Shown here: positions 1 to 8,028 of the stretch, piece by piece
How positions within the stretch are numbered: position 1 is the stretch's first letter
Layout of the letters: the number at the start of each line of letters is the position of its first letter
Assembly (NCBI GenBank): GCA_024687745.1
Contig: JAILEM010000085.1
Coordinates: forward strand, 1 to 33,200
Reading direction: 5' to 3'
Source of the DNA: Lachnospiraceae bacterium
Lineage (GTDB): Bacteria; Bacillota; Clostridia; Lachnospirales; Lachnospiraceae
DNA length: 33,200 bases
The notes under the pieces: generated by a model
Told to the model about the DNA's origin: nothing
Seen by the model: only the letters and a program-made list of their open reading frames with translations
Databases searched by the model: none
Translations under genes and position numbers: made by a program

Positions 1-1109
1 TGGACCTCTCCCTTAAACTTCTTTTTCCTTTCAGGGTCGGTCAGATTTTCTATGTCATAGCCAACGTTTATTACCATCTGGTCCGTTACAAGATTCTTTT
101 CCACAAGGTCAAGGACCAAAAGATCAGTCATCTCCCTTATGATAAGCCTTGCCTTTTCATAGGTATAGGGACAGTGAAGGACCTGACCCGAGCTGATACT
201 GTTATTTTCGGGAACATAGGACTTTATCGCAGCTATGGTACAGGGCTCCCATCCCCAGGCATGGTCTATAAGAAGCTCCGCATTAATTCCGAATATCTTA
301 TACAGAAGATCTTCACTGTGATAATCGGTTTCCGAACCGAGTGAGCATCTTGCGACATCACCCATGGTAAACATTCCATGTTCGCTGAGCCTTCTTGCAT
401 ATCCGCTTCCTATCCTCCAGAAATCCGTGATAGGCCTATGATCCCAGAGCTCCCTTCGGTAGGAGGTCTCATCAAGCTCTGCTATTCTTACTCCATCCTC
501 ATCTGCCGGCATCTTCTTGGCCTTTATGTCCATCGCTATCTTTGCAAGATAAAGATTGGTTCCTATACCTGCCGTTGCCGTTATCCCTGTTGTTCTTAGC
601 ACATCTCTTATCATTGTCATCGCAAACTCGTGCGGTGTCAGATCATAGGTCTTTAAATATCCCGTTGCGTCAATAAAGACCTCATCTATGGAATAAACAT
701 GAACATCCTCGGAAGACACATACTTCATGTATATATCATATATCCTTGTGCTCACCTCCATATATTTTGACATCCTCGGTTTTGCGGCTATATATTCGAC
801 GCTTAAGGAGGGATCGGAATTAAGCCTTGAAGCACAAAAAGACCCCCCTGTAAAGCTTTTTGAGGGAGCCTTTGTCCTTCTTTTGTTATTCACTTCCTTA
901 ACTCTTTGCACCACCTCAAAAAGTCTGGCCCTTCCGGGTATGCCGTAGGCCTTTAATGAGGGGGATACCGCCAAACATATAGTCTTCTCTGTCCTTGATT
1001 CATCTGCGACCACAAGGTTTGTATCAAGAGGATCAAGTCCCCTGTCGACACATTCTACCGATGCGTAGAAGGACTTAAGATCTATAGCGATATATGTTTT
1101 ATCACTCAT
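1..1109 (-). CDS. Y-family DNA polymerase (DinB/UvrX-like), C-terminus cut by window edge
   Basis: Reading the minus strand from ATG at 1109 gives an open frame of 369 residues that runs off the left edge. The start MSDKTYIAIDLKSFYASVE is the palm motif of Y-family polymerases, with Asp10 and Glu19. The second catalytic motif, YSIDEVFID, puts Asp142 and Glu143 in the active site. GIGTNLYLAKIA and a helix-hairpin-helix-like stretch (DFWRIGSGYARRLSEHG) follow. The family does lesion-bypass synthesis. The fuller N-terminal part and the VEYIAAKPRMSKYMEVS segment look more like the Gram-positive UvrX/YqjW branch than classical Pol IV. The little-finger domain is only partly visible and any beta-clamp binding tail lies outside the window. 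Its ATG overlaps the TGA of the upstream methyltransferase as ATGA, so the two are probably translationally coupled. I saw no LexA box upstream of the pair. Confidence 0.93.
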   Translation of the reverse strand, partial: MSDKTYIAIDLKSFYASVECVDRGLDPLDTNLVVADESRTEKTICLAVSPSLKAYGIPGRARLFEVVQRVKEVNNKRRTKAPSKSFTGGSFCASRLNSDPSLSVEYIAAKPRMSKYMEVSTRIYDIYMKYVSSEDVHVYSIDEVFIDATGYLKTYDLTPHEFAMTMIRDVLRTTGITATAGIGTNLYLAKIAMDIKAKKMPADEDGVRIAELDETSYRRELWDHRPITDFWRIGSGYARRLSEHGMFTMGDVARCSLGSETDYHSEDLLYKIFGINAELLIDHAWGWEPCTIAAIKSYVPENNSISSGQVLHCPYTYEKARLIIREMTDLLVLDLVEKNLVTDQMVINVGYDIENLTDPERKKKFKGEV

Positions 1110-2137
1110 TGACCGCTCTTTCTCTTTAATATGAAATGCAGCTCAGAAGAAAATTCACTCTTATCAAATACGAGCTGAAGCTCATCCATAAGAGGTGTAA
1201 ACTTATCCGAAAAATATTCCGCAAGCTCCTTATTGTCATTTTTGGCAAGCGAGACCATGATAAATCTGTACAGATCGTTGATATCCGATCCGAACCTCCA
1301 TTCATAGGCCACCTCAAAGCCCATGTCCTCTGCCATCCTTTCTATGGATCTGTTTGAAAACATATGGGTGTGAGTACCGCCGCAATGTCTGTTATAACAG
1401 TCCTGATGTGATGCCTCGAAGATACAGCTGAAGGAAAACATCGGAACCGAAGCATAGAGATATTTTATATTCTTATTCTCCTTTATCGCCTCTAAATTCT
1501 CCTTAAGATGGATGAGGTGTTCAAGCACGCCTATTGCGCTTATAACGTTGGCATCGGTCTTTTTAAGGTAATCTATGGAATCCTTAAGTCCCACGCAGGT
1601 TAGTATCTCCTCACCTGCCATGGCATTTCCGTGATCGACCTCATTCTGTGATATCTCAATACCTACAGCCTTCATTCCAAGAGACCTTGCAGCTGATACA
1701 AAATAGCCACAGCCTGCACCTATATCGAGTATACTAAGATCCGAAAGTCCTTCCTTTCCCATGCATTCCTTAAGATACTCTGCCTTTGGAACATATATGA
1801 GATTCATTCTGTTCTGATAGCTCTCCCTTGTAACCTCGCTGTAGTTCTTTGAATAGTCATCCTCCACATAAACCTTTGAAGCAAAATCATCCGTATCCTC
1901 ATATTCTCCGTTTAAGTGTCCGCATCTGCCACACTCTATATATCTTAATCTGTGACTTGTAAACAAGGGCTTTGAAAGCTCCTCCCCGCATATCTTACAG
2001 AACTTCCTTAAAGGCTGTCTTGCAAATATATCCGCCATACCGTCTGCCATCTTTAACATCCCGTCATTATCCTCAAAAAAGTTTGTCTTGAAGGAATTGA
2101 GCTTTCCAAATGATTTTCCGTATTTCTTCTCCACCAT
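1106..2137 (-). CDS. Class I SAM-dependent methyltransferase with N-terminal zinc-ribbon-like motif
   Basis: A 343-residue protein. Motif I, LDIGAGCG (residues 137-144), followed by GIEIS, is the SAM-binding loop of class I methyltransferases. AIGVLEHLIHLKENL resembles the post-motif II segment of the Methyltransf_11/23 families. Residues 47-72 hold two CxxC pairs (CKIC and CGRC) separated by 18 residues, which suggests a small zinc-binding module, as in some sugar or polyketide C-methyltransferases. The substrate cannot be read from the sequence. The start is ATG at 2137 with AGAGG six bases upstream. The stop overlaps the start of the Y-family polymerase by four bases, so the pair is one transcription unit. 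The gene is separated from buk upstream by a strong terminator hairpin, so it should have its own promoter in 2138-2193; I could not identify a convincing one. Confidence 0.85.
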   Translation of the reverse strand: MVEKKYGKSFGKLNSFKTNFFEDNDGMLKMADGMADIFARQPLRKFCKICGEELSKPLFTSHRLRYIECGRCGHLNGEYEDTDDFASKVYVEDDYSKNYSEVTRESYQNRMNLIYVPKAEYLKECMGKEGLSDLSILDIGAGCGYFVSAARSLGMKAVGIEISQNEVDHGNAMAGEEILTCVGLKDSIDYLKKTDANVISAIGVLEHLIHLKENLEAIKENKNIKYLYASVPMFSFSCIFEASHQDCYNRHCGGTHTHMFSNRSIERMAEDMGFEVAYEWRFGSDINDLYRFIMVSLAKNDNKELAEYFSDKFTPLMDELQLVFDKSEFSSELHFILKRKSGQ

Positions 2138-2193
2138 GCAATACCTCTCAAATAATTATTATTGGATCCGTATATCCTTAAGAATATACTATA

Positions 2194-2233
2194 GAAAAAT
2201 GACCGGCAGGTGAAAAGAAGCCGATCATTTTTC
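2194..2233 (-). terminator. Intrinsic terminator after buk
   Basis: The arms 2194-2207 and 2220-2233 pair over 14 bases on the minus-strand RNA with a single U-G wobble and a 12-base loop. The 3' arm ends in UUUUUC. The wobble would be a C-A mismatch on the plus strand, which supports the minus orientation. It closes the ptb-buk transcript. Confidence 0.75.
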
Positions 2234-2243
2234 TTATTACGGT

Positions 2244-2261
2244 TTGCGAATCGCTTCGCAA
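2244..2261. repeat. Short palindrome TTGCGAA-N4-TTCGCAA after buk
   Basis: A perfect 7-base stem with a 4-base loop lies directly after the buk stop codon. Read on the minus strand the loop is GCGA, a GNRA-type tetraloop. There is no T-run, so it is not a terminator by itself. The TTGCGAA/TTCGCAA core resembles the palindromes at the ends of the insertion sequence 2 to 4 kb away. Confidence 0.55.
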
Positions 2262-2264
2262 TCA

Positions 2265-3332
2265 TTAATATTGCTTAGCTTCTTCTTCACCGTTTATCAC
2301 TCTTAATCCGCCCTGAGCCAGTGCTAAAAGCTCATCCTCACCGGGATATACGGTAAACGGGGCGATCCATTCACATCTTTCCTTGAGTCCGGCTATAACT
2401 ACCTTATCATAAGCAATTCCTCCGGTGGCGATTATCCTGTCTACCTTGCCCTCAAGAACGGTGGCCATAGCTCCGACATCCTTTGCAACCTGCAATATGA
2501 AGGCGTCTCTTACCTTTCTTGCTTCTTCATTTCCCTCATCGACCATCTTCTCGACTTCTCTCATATCATTTGTATTAAGATATGCATTAAATCCGCCGTT
2601 TCCTACGAGCTTCTTATAAACCTCAGCCTTGGTGAACTGACCGTCAAAGCACATATCTACGAGTGCTCCTACAGGTACCGCTCCTGCCCTTTCGGGAGAG
2701 AAGGCACCGTCTCCGTGAAGTGCATCAAATATATCTATTACCTTACCCTTCTTATGAGGACCTACCGATACTCCTCCGCCCATATGGATAACTATGAGAT
2801 TCAGATCCTCGTATGGCCTTCCGATCTCCTTGGCGTACCTTCTTGCCACTGCCTTCTGATTGAGCGCATGGAAGACGCTTACCCTTGGAAGTTCAGGGAC
2901 TCCGGAATATCTTGCGATATCTATCATCTCATCAACAACGGTAGGATCAACTATATACGAAGGAACCCCTATCGAATCCGCTATCTCCTTTGCAAGGATA
3001 CCTCCTAAGTTGGATGCATGCTGTCCCTGCTTTCCGATCTCAAGATCATGCAAAAGCTCGGGGCTTACCTCATAGGTTCCGCTGGGTATCGGCTTTAACA
3101 TTCCACCTCTGCCGACAACAAAATCAAGCGAATTGATATCAAAATTCTTTTCCTTTAACAGATTAAGGATTATCTCCTTACGAAAATCCTTCTGATCCAC
3201 TATCGAAGCATAGCTTGCGATCTCTTCCGTGGAATGCCTTAAGGTTTCCTCAAACATCAGGTTTTCATCCTCGAACACACCTATCTTAGTAGATGTCGAA
3301 CCGGGATTGATTATCAAGCTTTTTTTAGACAT
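2265..3332 (-). CDS. buk: Butyrate kinase
   Basis: The 355-residue protein is full length for butyrate kinase, a member of the acetate kinase/ASKHA fold. It converts butyryl phosphate and ADP to butyrate and ATP, the last step of the kinase route of butyrate formation. [17 protein letters not shown] near the N-terminus is the phosphate-1 loop, [12 protein letters not shown] is the adenosine-side motif, and [17 protein letters not shown] and [10 protein letters not shown] are typical of Buk rather than acetate kinase, which is longer. ATG at 3332 is preceded by GGAGAAGGAG at good spacing. The gene starts 20 bases after ptb, so the two form an operon, and a terminator hairpin follows at 2194-2233. 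A branched-chain fatty acid kinase activity is possible within the family, but pairing with ptb in a Clostridia background favours butyrate. Confidence 0.95.
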   Translation of the reverse strand: MSKKSLIINPGSTSTKIGVFEDENLMFEETLRHSTEEIASYASIVDQKDFRKEIILNLLKEKNFDINSLDFVVGRGGMLKPIPSGTYEVSPELLHDLEIGKQGQHASNLGGILAKEIADSIGVPSYIVDPTVVDEMIDIARYSGVPELPRVSVFHALNQKAVARRYAKEIGRPYEDLNLIVIHMGGGVSVGPHKKGKVIDIFDALHGDGAFSPERAGAVPVGALVDMCFDGQFTKAEVYKKLVGNGGFNAYLNTNDMREVEKMVDEGNEEARKVRDAFILQVAKDVGAMATVLEGKVDRIIATGGIAYDKVVIAGLKERCEWIAPFTVYPGEDELLALAQGGLRVINGEEEAKQY

Positions 3333-3352
3333 ATCCGTCTCCTTCTCCTTTA

Positions 3353-4273
3353 TTATCTTTTATTTGCCAATTCCTCTGCCACTATGGCTCCAAGTGCCAT
3401 GGAATTTATCTTTACTTCCTTACTGTCAGATCTTGATGTCAGGACTACTGGTGCCTTTGTTCCTGTAAGTATATTTCCGTTCTTTGACTTTGTCAGATGA
3501 ACAACTGCCTTATATACGAGATTTCCGGCATGTATGTCGGGGAATAGGAGTATATCGGCATCTCCGACTATCTTTCTTCCTGTTGCACCCTTATGCTTTG
3601 CAGCCTCGGGATCTATGGCAAGATCCAAAGAAAGGGGACCGTCTACTATACAATCCTTTATCTTTCCCTCCTCATTCATCTTAGTAAGCTCTGCTGCCTC
3701 AAGAGTAACCTCCATCTTCGGATTTACAACTTCTACAGCTGCAAGCGGAGCCACCTTGGGATTCTCGATACCGCATGCCTTTGCCACTTCCACTGTATAA
3801 TCTATCATGGCAACCTTATCCTCCAGAGTAGGATAAGGGATAAAGGCAACATCTGTCATGAACAGAAGCCTGTCCATTCCCTCTAATTCAAAAACGCACA
3901 CATGTGAGAGCGGTTTTCCCGTCCTTAAGCCTACTTCCTTATCAAGAACACTCTTTAAGAATGTCTTTGTATCGGTAAGACCCTTCATATACATATCCGC
4001 CTTCCCGTCATGGACTAAGGAAACAGCCTTAAGAGCTGCCTTAGCCATATCCGGCTCGTCTATGATCTCGAAATCTGTAAGATCCATGTTGATAGAGGCA
4101 GCTATCTCTCTTATCTTCTTCTCATCTCCAACAAGGATGGCATCGGCTATCCCTCTCTCCCTTGCTTCAGCTACGGCCTCTAATATGGGCTGATCCTGGG
4201 CTGCAGCTACAGATACCTTTTTTCTGGGACACTCAGCCAGTTTTTTTAACAGATCATCAAATGTCTTGTTCAT
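3353..4273 (-). CDS. ptb: Phosphate butyryltransferase
   Basis: The 306-residue protein belongs to the phosphate acetyl/butaryl transferase family and is the usual length for Ptb. It exchanges CoA for phosphate on butyryl-CoA and feeds butyryl phosphate to Buk. Visible family features are [15 protein letters not shown] and [14 protein letters not shown] near the N-terminus, [19 protein letters not shown], the central [11 protein letters not shown], and [18 protein letters not shown] near the C-terminus. ATG at 4273 has AAGGAG nine bases upstream; an ATG seven bases earlier is out of frame and hits a stop at once. Only about 30 bases separate the start from the end of an insertion sequence, so most of the original upstream DNA has been displaced. 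A weak hybrid promoter is conceivable, with TATAAA at 4300-4305 and TTGGCG inside the element at 4321-4326, but the 15-base spacing is poor. Confidence 0.95.
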   Translation of the reverse strand: MNKTFDDLLKKLAECPRKKVSVAAAQDQPILEAVAEARERGIADAILVGDEKKIREIAASINMDLTDFEIIDEPDMAKAALKAVSLVHDGKADMYMKGLTDTKTFLKSVLDKEVGLRTGKPLSHVCVFELEGMDRLLFMTDVAFIPYPTLEDKVAMIDYTVEVAKACGIENPKVAPLAAVEVVNPKMEVTLEAAELTKMNEEGKIKDCIVDGPLSLDLAIDPEAAKHKGATGRKIVGDADILLFPDIHAGNLVYKAVVHLTKSKNGNILTGTKAPVVLTSRSDSKEVKINSMALGAIVAEELANKR

Positions 4274-4294
4274 TTCATAATTCTCCTTTTATAT

Positions 4295-4305
4295 TAATAT
4301 TTATA
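4295..4305. repeat. Left copy of target-site direct repeat
   Basis: TAATATTTATA occurs here and again at 6068-6078, immediately outside the two inverted ends of the insertion sequence. A twelfth base (T) also matches if the inverted ends are trimmed by one base. The sequence is AT-rich, so part of the match could be chance, but its position at both ends favours a target duplication. Confidence 0.65.
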
Positions 4306-4324
4306 TAGGCGTTTGCGAAACGCC
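4306..4324 (+). repeat. Left terminal inverted repeat of the insertion sequence
   Basis: TAGGCGTTTGCGAAACGCC. Besides matching the right end it is itself palindromic: GGCGTTT and AAACGCC pair around GCG. A second small hairpin (GCCG...CGGC, then seven T) follows at 4329-4351 and may block read-through into the transposase gene from outside. Confidence 0.65.
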
Positions 4325-4383
4325 AAAAGCCGCATTTTTACGGCATTTTTTTGCTTCTAAAATAAAATATCTCCTCTCGGTTG

Positions 4384-4392
4384 TGATATAAT
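4384..4392 (+). promoter_or_regulatory. Extended -10 promoter of the transposase gene
   Basis: TGATATAAT contains a perfect TATAAT (4387-4392) with the extended TGN element. No good -35 hexamer is present at 17 bases, which is usual for extended -10 promoters. It lies about 80 bases inside the left end and 46 bases before the transposase start. Confidence 0.6.
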
Positions 4393-4438
4393 GGAATTGC
4401 CTAGAAACCAATCACCACAAACAAAAGGAGATACTCAT

Positions 4439-5905
4439 ATGATACCATATAAACAACTCTCTTTGTGTGATATTTTCGAAGATTGTCAAAATATTTTTGA
4501 TTCCGACAAACCTCAGTTTCTTTCCCTTCTCGAAAATCACATTGACCTTGATTCAATTGTCCCGGTGTCTTTTTTCAATCACTATTATTCTTCAACCGGA
4601 CGACACCGCAAATACTCCCTTACCGCTATGCTCTGGGCGTTGATTCTCCAAAAGATTTTCTCTATTCCTACAGATTCTCTTCTTCTGGCTTTTCTCAAAT
4701 ATTCAAAAGACCTCAGAGAATTCTGCGGTTTCGACAAGGTTCCCGATGCGTCAAAAATCACTCGCTTTAAGCAGGATTTTCTATCTGAATTGGAATACGT
4801 ATTCGAAAAACTCGTCGACATAACCGAACCTATCTGTCAGGAAATCGATTCTGTCAAAGCCGATATGACTATCTTTGATTCTTCCGGTATTGAAGCATTT
4901 GTTACCGAAAACAATCCTAAATATATCAACCGGACCATCAAACAATTAAAAACATATGCAAGCACAATGGGTTTCGCCAAAAGCTATGATCCCTATAAAG
5001 CAGCCTATTCTTCAATGCCTTCACATGCTGCTTCTAACAAAGAAATCAAACAACTCTATGTTGACGGCCATTTCTGCTATGTTTATAAAATCGGCATCGT
5101 CACCAACGGACTTGGTATTGTACGTCATCTAAATTTTTATAATCAAGACTTCCTTGATGCCCATCCTGAATTAACGCCTAATAAGAAAACCGATTCTCCG
5201 GACGAAGATAAATCCATTCATGATGCCCGGTTATTAATCCCGACATTAATGGACTTCTTTAAGGCCCATCCTTTGTTCAATCCAAAAACATTTTTAGGAG
5301 ATTCCGCTTTTGATTCCGCCTACATCTATCAGTCGCTTCTCACAGGGGATATGTTTAACCGATCACACTTTGAGAAAGCCTACATTCCATTAAACAATCG
5401 TTCAAAAATCAAAAGCGAGTATATCATCAATGAGGACGGAATTCCCTGTTGCCCACACAATCCAACCATTCCTATGAAACCGGAAGGGATTTTAACAACA
5501 CAAAACGGAATCAAAAAGATTAAATTCGTCTGTCCCAAAATGATTTGGGATTATAATCCGGTCACTCAAAAATCACATCGCAAATGCACCTGTGAAAATC
5601 CATGTACGCCAAGCAAATGCGGACGAATGATATATATCTACCCGGAACAAAATTTAAGAGCATATCCCGGTACAATCCGAGGAACCAATGAGTGGGATGA
5701 AACCTATAAAATTCGAACCGTTGTGGAGAGATCAATAAATCATTTTAAAGACAGTTTCTGTCTGGCAGGAAGAAAAACACAAAACGAAAAAACTCTCCAC
5801 GCCGATTTAGTACTGTCCGGCATCACACAACTGATAACTGTCGTACTGGCCGATAAAATACACAATCACCAATATATCCGAAGTCTTAAACCACTTCTTG
5901 CATAA
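4439..5905 (+). CDS. IS1182-family DDE transposase
   Basis: With the ATG at 4439 the protein has 488 residues, which fits this family. That start has AAAAGGAG with an eight-base spacer, so it is preferred over an in-frame ATG 48 bases earlier that lies on the -10 box. The N-terminal part (FFNHYYSSTGRHRKYSLTAMLWALILQ, DLREFCGFDKVPDASKITRFKQDF) is the DUF772-type helical domain found in IS5 and IS1182 transposases. The catalytic triad can be followed: Asp in DMTIFDSSG, Asp in LGDSAFDSAY, and Glu in RTVVERSINHFKD. A CxxxC-rich insert (CTCENPCTPSKCGRMIYIYPE) is typical of the IS1182 branch. The frame is intact, so the element may still be active. Codon use is more AT-rich than in flanking genes, consistent with acquisition. 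Confidence 0.93.
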   Translation: MIPYKQLSLCDIFEDCQNIFDSDKPQFLSLLENHIDLDSIVPVSFFNHYYSSTGRHRKYSLTAMLWALILQKIFSIPTDSLLLAFLKYSKDLREFCGFDKVPDASKITRFKQDFLSELEYVFEKLVDITEPICQEIDSVKADMTIFDSSGIEAFVTENNPKYINRTIKQLKTYASTMGFAKSYDPYKAAYSSMPSHAASNKEIKQLYVDGHFCYVYKIGIVTNGLGIVRHLNFYNQDFLDAHPELTPNKKTDSPDEDKSIHDARLLIPTLMDFFKAHPLFNPKTFLGDSAFDSAYIYQSLLTGDMFNRSHFEKAYIPLNNRSKIKSEYIINEDGIPCCPHNPTIPMKPEGILTTQNGIKKIKFVCPKMIWDYNPVTQKSHRKCTCENPCTPSKCGRMIYIYPEQNLRAYPGTIRGTNEWDETYKIRTVVERSINHFKDSFCLAGRKTQNEKTLHADLVLSGITQLITVVLADKIHNHQYIRSLKPLLA

Positions 5906-5990
5906 GTTTTCAAAGTTCAAAAATATCAAAAGGTTTTCTTTTTGTGCCCTTTTTTCAAAAAACTTCCGTTTGGCGCATTTATTATCGGGA

Positions 5991-6013
5991 GAAATCCTGC
6001 TTTGCAGGATTTC
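5991..6013. repeat. Perfect hairpin inside right end of the insertion sequence
   Basis: GAAATCCTGC and GCAGGATTTC form a perfect 10-base stem around TTT, 86 bases after the transposase stop. There is no following T-run, so a terminator role is doubtful. It may stabilise the 3' end of the transposase mRNA or belong to the subterminal structure of the element. Confidence 0.6.
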
Positions 6014-6048
6014 ATCCTTGTCTGGATTCAAGATTGCGAACGCCGATA

Positions 6049-6067
6049 GGCGTTTCGCAATTACCTA
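6049..6067 (-). repeat. Right terminal inverted repeat of the insertion sequence
   Basis: On the minus strand it reads TAGGTAATTGCGAAACGCC, 16 of 19 bases identical to the left end. Its inner part takes part in a local hairpin, GCGAACGCC (6036-6044) against GGCGTTTCGC (6049-6058), with a GATA loop and one bulged base. Confidence 0.65.
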
Positions 6068-6078
6068 TAATATTTATA
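6068..6078. repeat. Right copy of target-site direct repeat
   Basis: An exact copy of the 11-base repeat at 4295-4305. It lies five bases after the stop codon of the diguanylate cyclase gene (minus strand), which shows where the element entered. Confidence 0.65.
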
Positions 6079-6083
6079 TGTAT

Positions 6084-7961
6084 TTATCCCTGTGTACTCA
6101 GGTTCTCGCCATAGAAATGGTACTGGTTCTTACCGTTTCTCTTACTTAAATAAAGAGCCTGATCCGCATGCTTATACAGCTCCTCATAATTCTTTCCGTC
6201 CAGATCATAGCGTGCCACGCCTACACTGGCAGAAACAGTAACATTTACCTCCCCGTTGGTATAGGTATGTCTTATCGTATTACAGATGGCTTTTGCCTTG
6301 ACTTCAACAAGGTGTGAGGCATTATTGCTCATATTTTCGGGAACTATTAAGAATACCGCAAATTCATCTCCGCCTATCCTTCCGATAAGGTCGAATTCCG
6401 AGAATATCCTGCTTAACTTTCCGGCAACCTCGACAAGCACCGTATCTCCCGTGGCATGTCCCAGATTATCATTTACACCCTTGAAGTTATCCAGATCGAT
6501 TATATAAAAATAAAACGAACCTGATGGTTTATCCGTGATAACCCTGTTTATGGAATCTTCCATGGTTATCTTATTTAACAGTCCCGTAAGAAGATCACTT
6601 TCTGCCTTATTCTTAAGGATATGCTCCTGTGCTATCTCCTCATCGGAATTCTGGATATTTCCAACTACTTTACTTGTCTCACCCCTCGAATTCCTTACAA
6701 AAATACCGCTGAGCTTATACCAGCAATACTCTCCGCTCTGATCCTTTACCCTTATCTCAGTGGTAAACTTTGAATCTCCTGACTTGCTTCTCTTTGTCAG
6801 TACTTTCATGATATCCTGATCGTCAGGGTGGAGCATGTCTATAAGGGTAACCGAATTGACAGTTCCAAGCGATGCTATGCTGTCTCCGAAGATCTGACTA
6901 ACGGCACCGTTTAATTCAATAGCCCTGGATATCGGATTGTAAGTAAAGGTAGCTGACTTCTTCTCAGTATCTATCATCGTATATTTGGAATTGAGCTCAT
7001 CGGTTGCGATCATACGCTTCACGACCATAATAAGGATATAGCTCAAGATCAGAAATACAATGATGATAAAGACAAACATCATGCTTATGCCTCTGAGGAT
7101 CGCATTGTAGCCCTCATAGGCCTTATCCTTATCGATCGTCCTCATAAGCACCCAGCCATTCATATTCAGCGGAACATAGGAAAGGATCAGGTTCTCTCCC
7201 GTATATGTGTATGAACAGACACCATTATTTCCTTCTTTTATATTCTCATAGATCTCATCACCCTTTATATTATCTTCAAATTCAAACTTTGTAAGGTAAT
7301 ATTTATATTCGCTTTTTTTTATCTTACGGGTGGTGTTGGAGCTGATACCGATTATAGTTGTCTGATCATCCATAAGGATGAGATCTTCCTCTCCGGAGAA
7401 TGAATAGTTGAGGATATCTCCTACCGTATCGGAATGTATATAACCTGCCAGAACGCCTGTAACTCCCTTTACGGATCTGATGGGAGTACATATTAAGATC
7501 GATCTGACTTCGCCGGCTACATTATATATCCTGGGAGAGATCGCTGTACGCCCTTCCTTTGCTGCTATAAAAGCAGGATCGTCTGAAACATTCTGCTCAA
7601 TGGCATTATCTACGGAGATCACATCTCCTTCCAGAGTTACATAGGAAATTGAATTAAAAACGCCTAAATTCTTTATCTTGCTAAGGGCACTTTTTGCAAG
7701 AGAATCCTCGGACATGTTATATCCAACCAGATCATTACTGATTATTTCAAGTATTTCACACTGGCCTTTAAGTATCTTCTCTATTCCTTCACCATATGCT
7801 GAGGTAACTTCTATCGAATTATTCCTGACATTTTTATCCACATCATTTACAGCATAGATATAGAATAAACTCATTATCAAAAAGATCATTGCAGATGAGA
7901 TCGCGATTATGAGATAATATGCTTTAATGTTTTTTAAAAAACTCACCCCGTTTTTTCCCAT
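6084..7961 (-). CDS. Membrane diguanylate cyclase: dCache sensor, PAS, GGDEF
   Basis: A 625-residue signalling protein that should make cyclic di-GMP. Transmembrane helices lie at about residues 14-37 and 291-315, enclosing an extracellular region of about 250 residues with dCache character (SYVTLEGDVIS, VLAGYIHSDTVGDIL, YVPLNMNGWVLMRTID). A PAS_3-like domain (about 325-445, with WYKLSGIFVRNSRGE) and a GGDEF domain (about 450-620) are cytoplasmic. The signature GGDEF (530-534) is intact, as is DLDNFKGVNDNLGHATGD. The RxxD inhibitory site expected just upstream reads SEFD, so product inhibition through the primary I-site is probably absent. ATG at 7961 has GGAGGAAGA upstream. A promoter overlaps the end of ispD. 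Before the insertion of the element the stop codon lay about 37 bases from ptb. Confidence 0.92.
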   Translation of the reverse strand: MGKNGVSFLKNIKAYYLIIAISSAMIFLIMSLFYIYAVNDVDKNVRNNSIEVTSAYGEGIEKILKGQCEILEIISNDLVGYNMSEDSLAKSALSKIKNLGVFNSISYVTLEGDVISVDNAIEQNVSDDPAFIAAKEGRTAISPRIYNVAGEVRSILICTPIRSVKGVTGVLAGYIHSDTVGDILNYSFSGEEDLILMDDQTTIIGISSNTTRKIKKSEYKYYLTKFEFEDNIKGDEIYENIKEGNNGVCSYTYTGENLILSYVPLNMNGWVLMRTIDKDKAYEGYNAILRGISMMFVFIIIVFLILSYILIMVVKRMIATDELNSKYTMIDTEKKSATFTYNPISRAIELNGAVSQIFGDSIASLGTVNSVTLIDMLHPDDQDIMKVLTKRSKSGDSKFTTEIRVKDQSGEYCWYKLSGIFVRNSRGETSKVVGNIQNSDEEIAQEHILKNKAESDLLTGLLNKITMEDSINRVITDKPSGSFYFYIIDLDNFKGVNDNLGHATGDTVLVEVAGKLSRIFSEFDLIGRIGGDEFAVFLIVPENMSNNASHLVEVKAKAICNTIRHTYTNGEVNVTVSASVGVARYDLDGKNYEELYKHADQALYLSKRNGKNQYHFYGENLSTQG

Positions 7962-7999
7962 TTCTTCCTCCGGAAAAACGCACCAAACCGTTCGTTATA

Positions 8000-8028
8000 A
8001 TATTATCATTCTTTAACATTACTGTCAA
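8000..8028 (-). promoter_or_regulatory. Sigma-A promoter for the diguanylate cyclase gene
   Basis: On the minus strand a perfect TTGACA (8023-8028) is followed after 17 bases by TAATAT (8000-8005, four of six matches). The -35 box overlaps the stop codon of ispD. It gives the cyclase a transcript of its own, although read-through from the ispD operon is also likely because no terminator is visible between them. Confidence 0.7.

Larger units (their letters stand above)
4306..6067 (+). mobile_element. Insertion sequence of IS1182 type, about 1.76 kb
   Basis: The element holds one transposase gene. Its proposed ends are 19-base inverted repeats matching at 16 positions: TAGGCGTTTGCGAAACGCC at 4306-4324 and, read inward on the minus strand, TAGGTAATTGCGAAACGCC from 6067 to 6049. 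The 11-base sequence TAATATTTATA stands directly outside both ends (4295-4305 and 6068-6078), as expected of a target duplication. IS1182 elements are known to vary in target-repeat length, and the size fits the family. It is the only plus-strand gene in the window. The AT-rich nature of the repeat means that one or two bases of the boundary are uncertain. Confidence 0.85.

Noticed and set aside
4391..4438. Upstream ATG of the transposase gene
   Set aside because: This ATG lies inside the -10 box, so it cannot be in the mRNA. The ATG at 4439 has a proper ribosome site.
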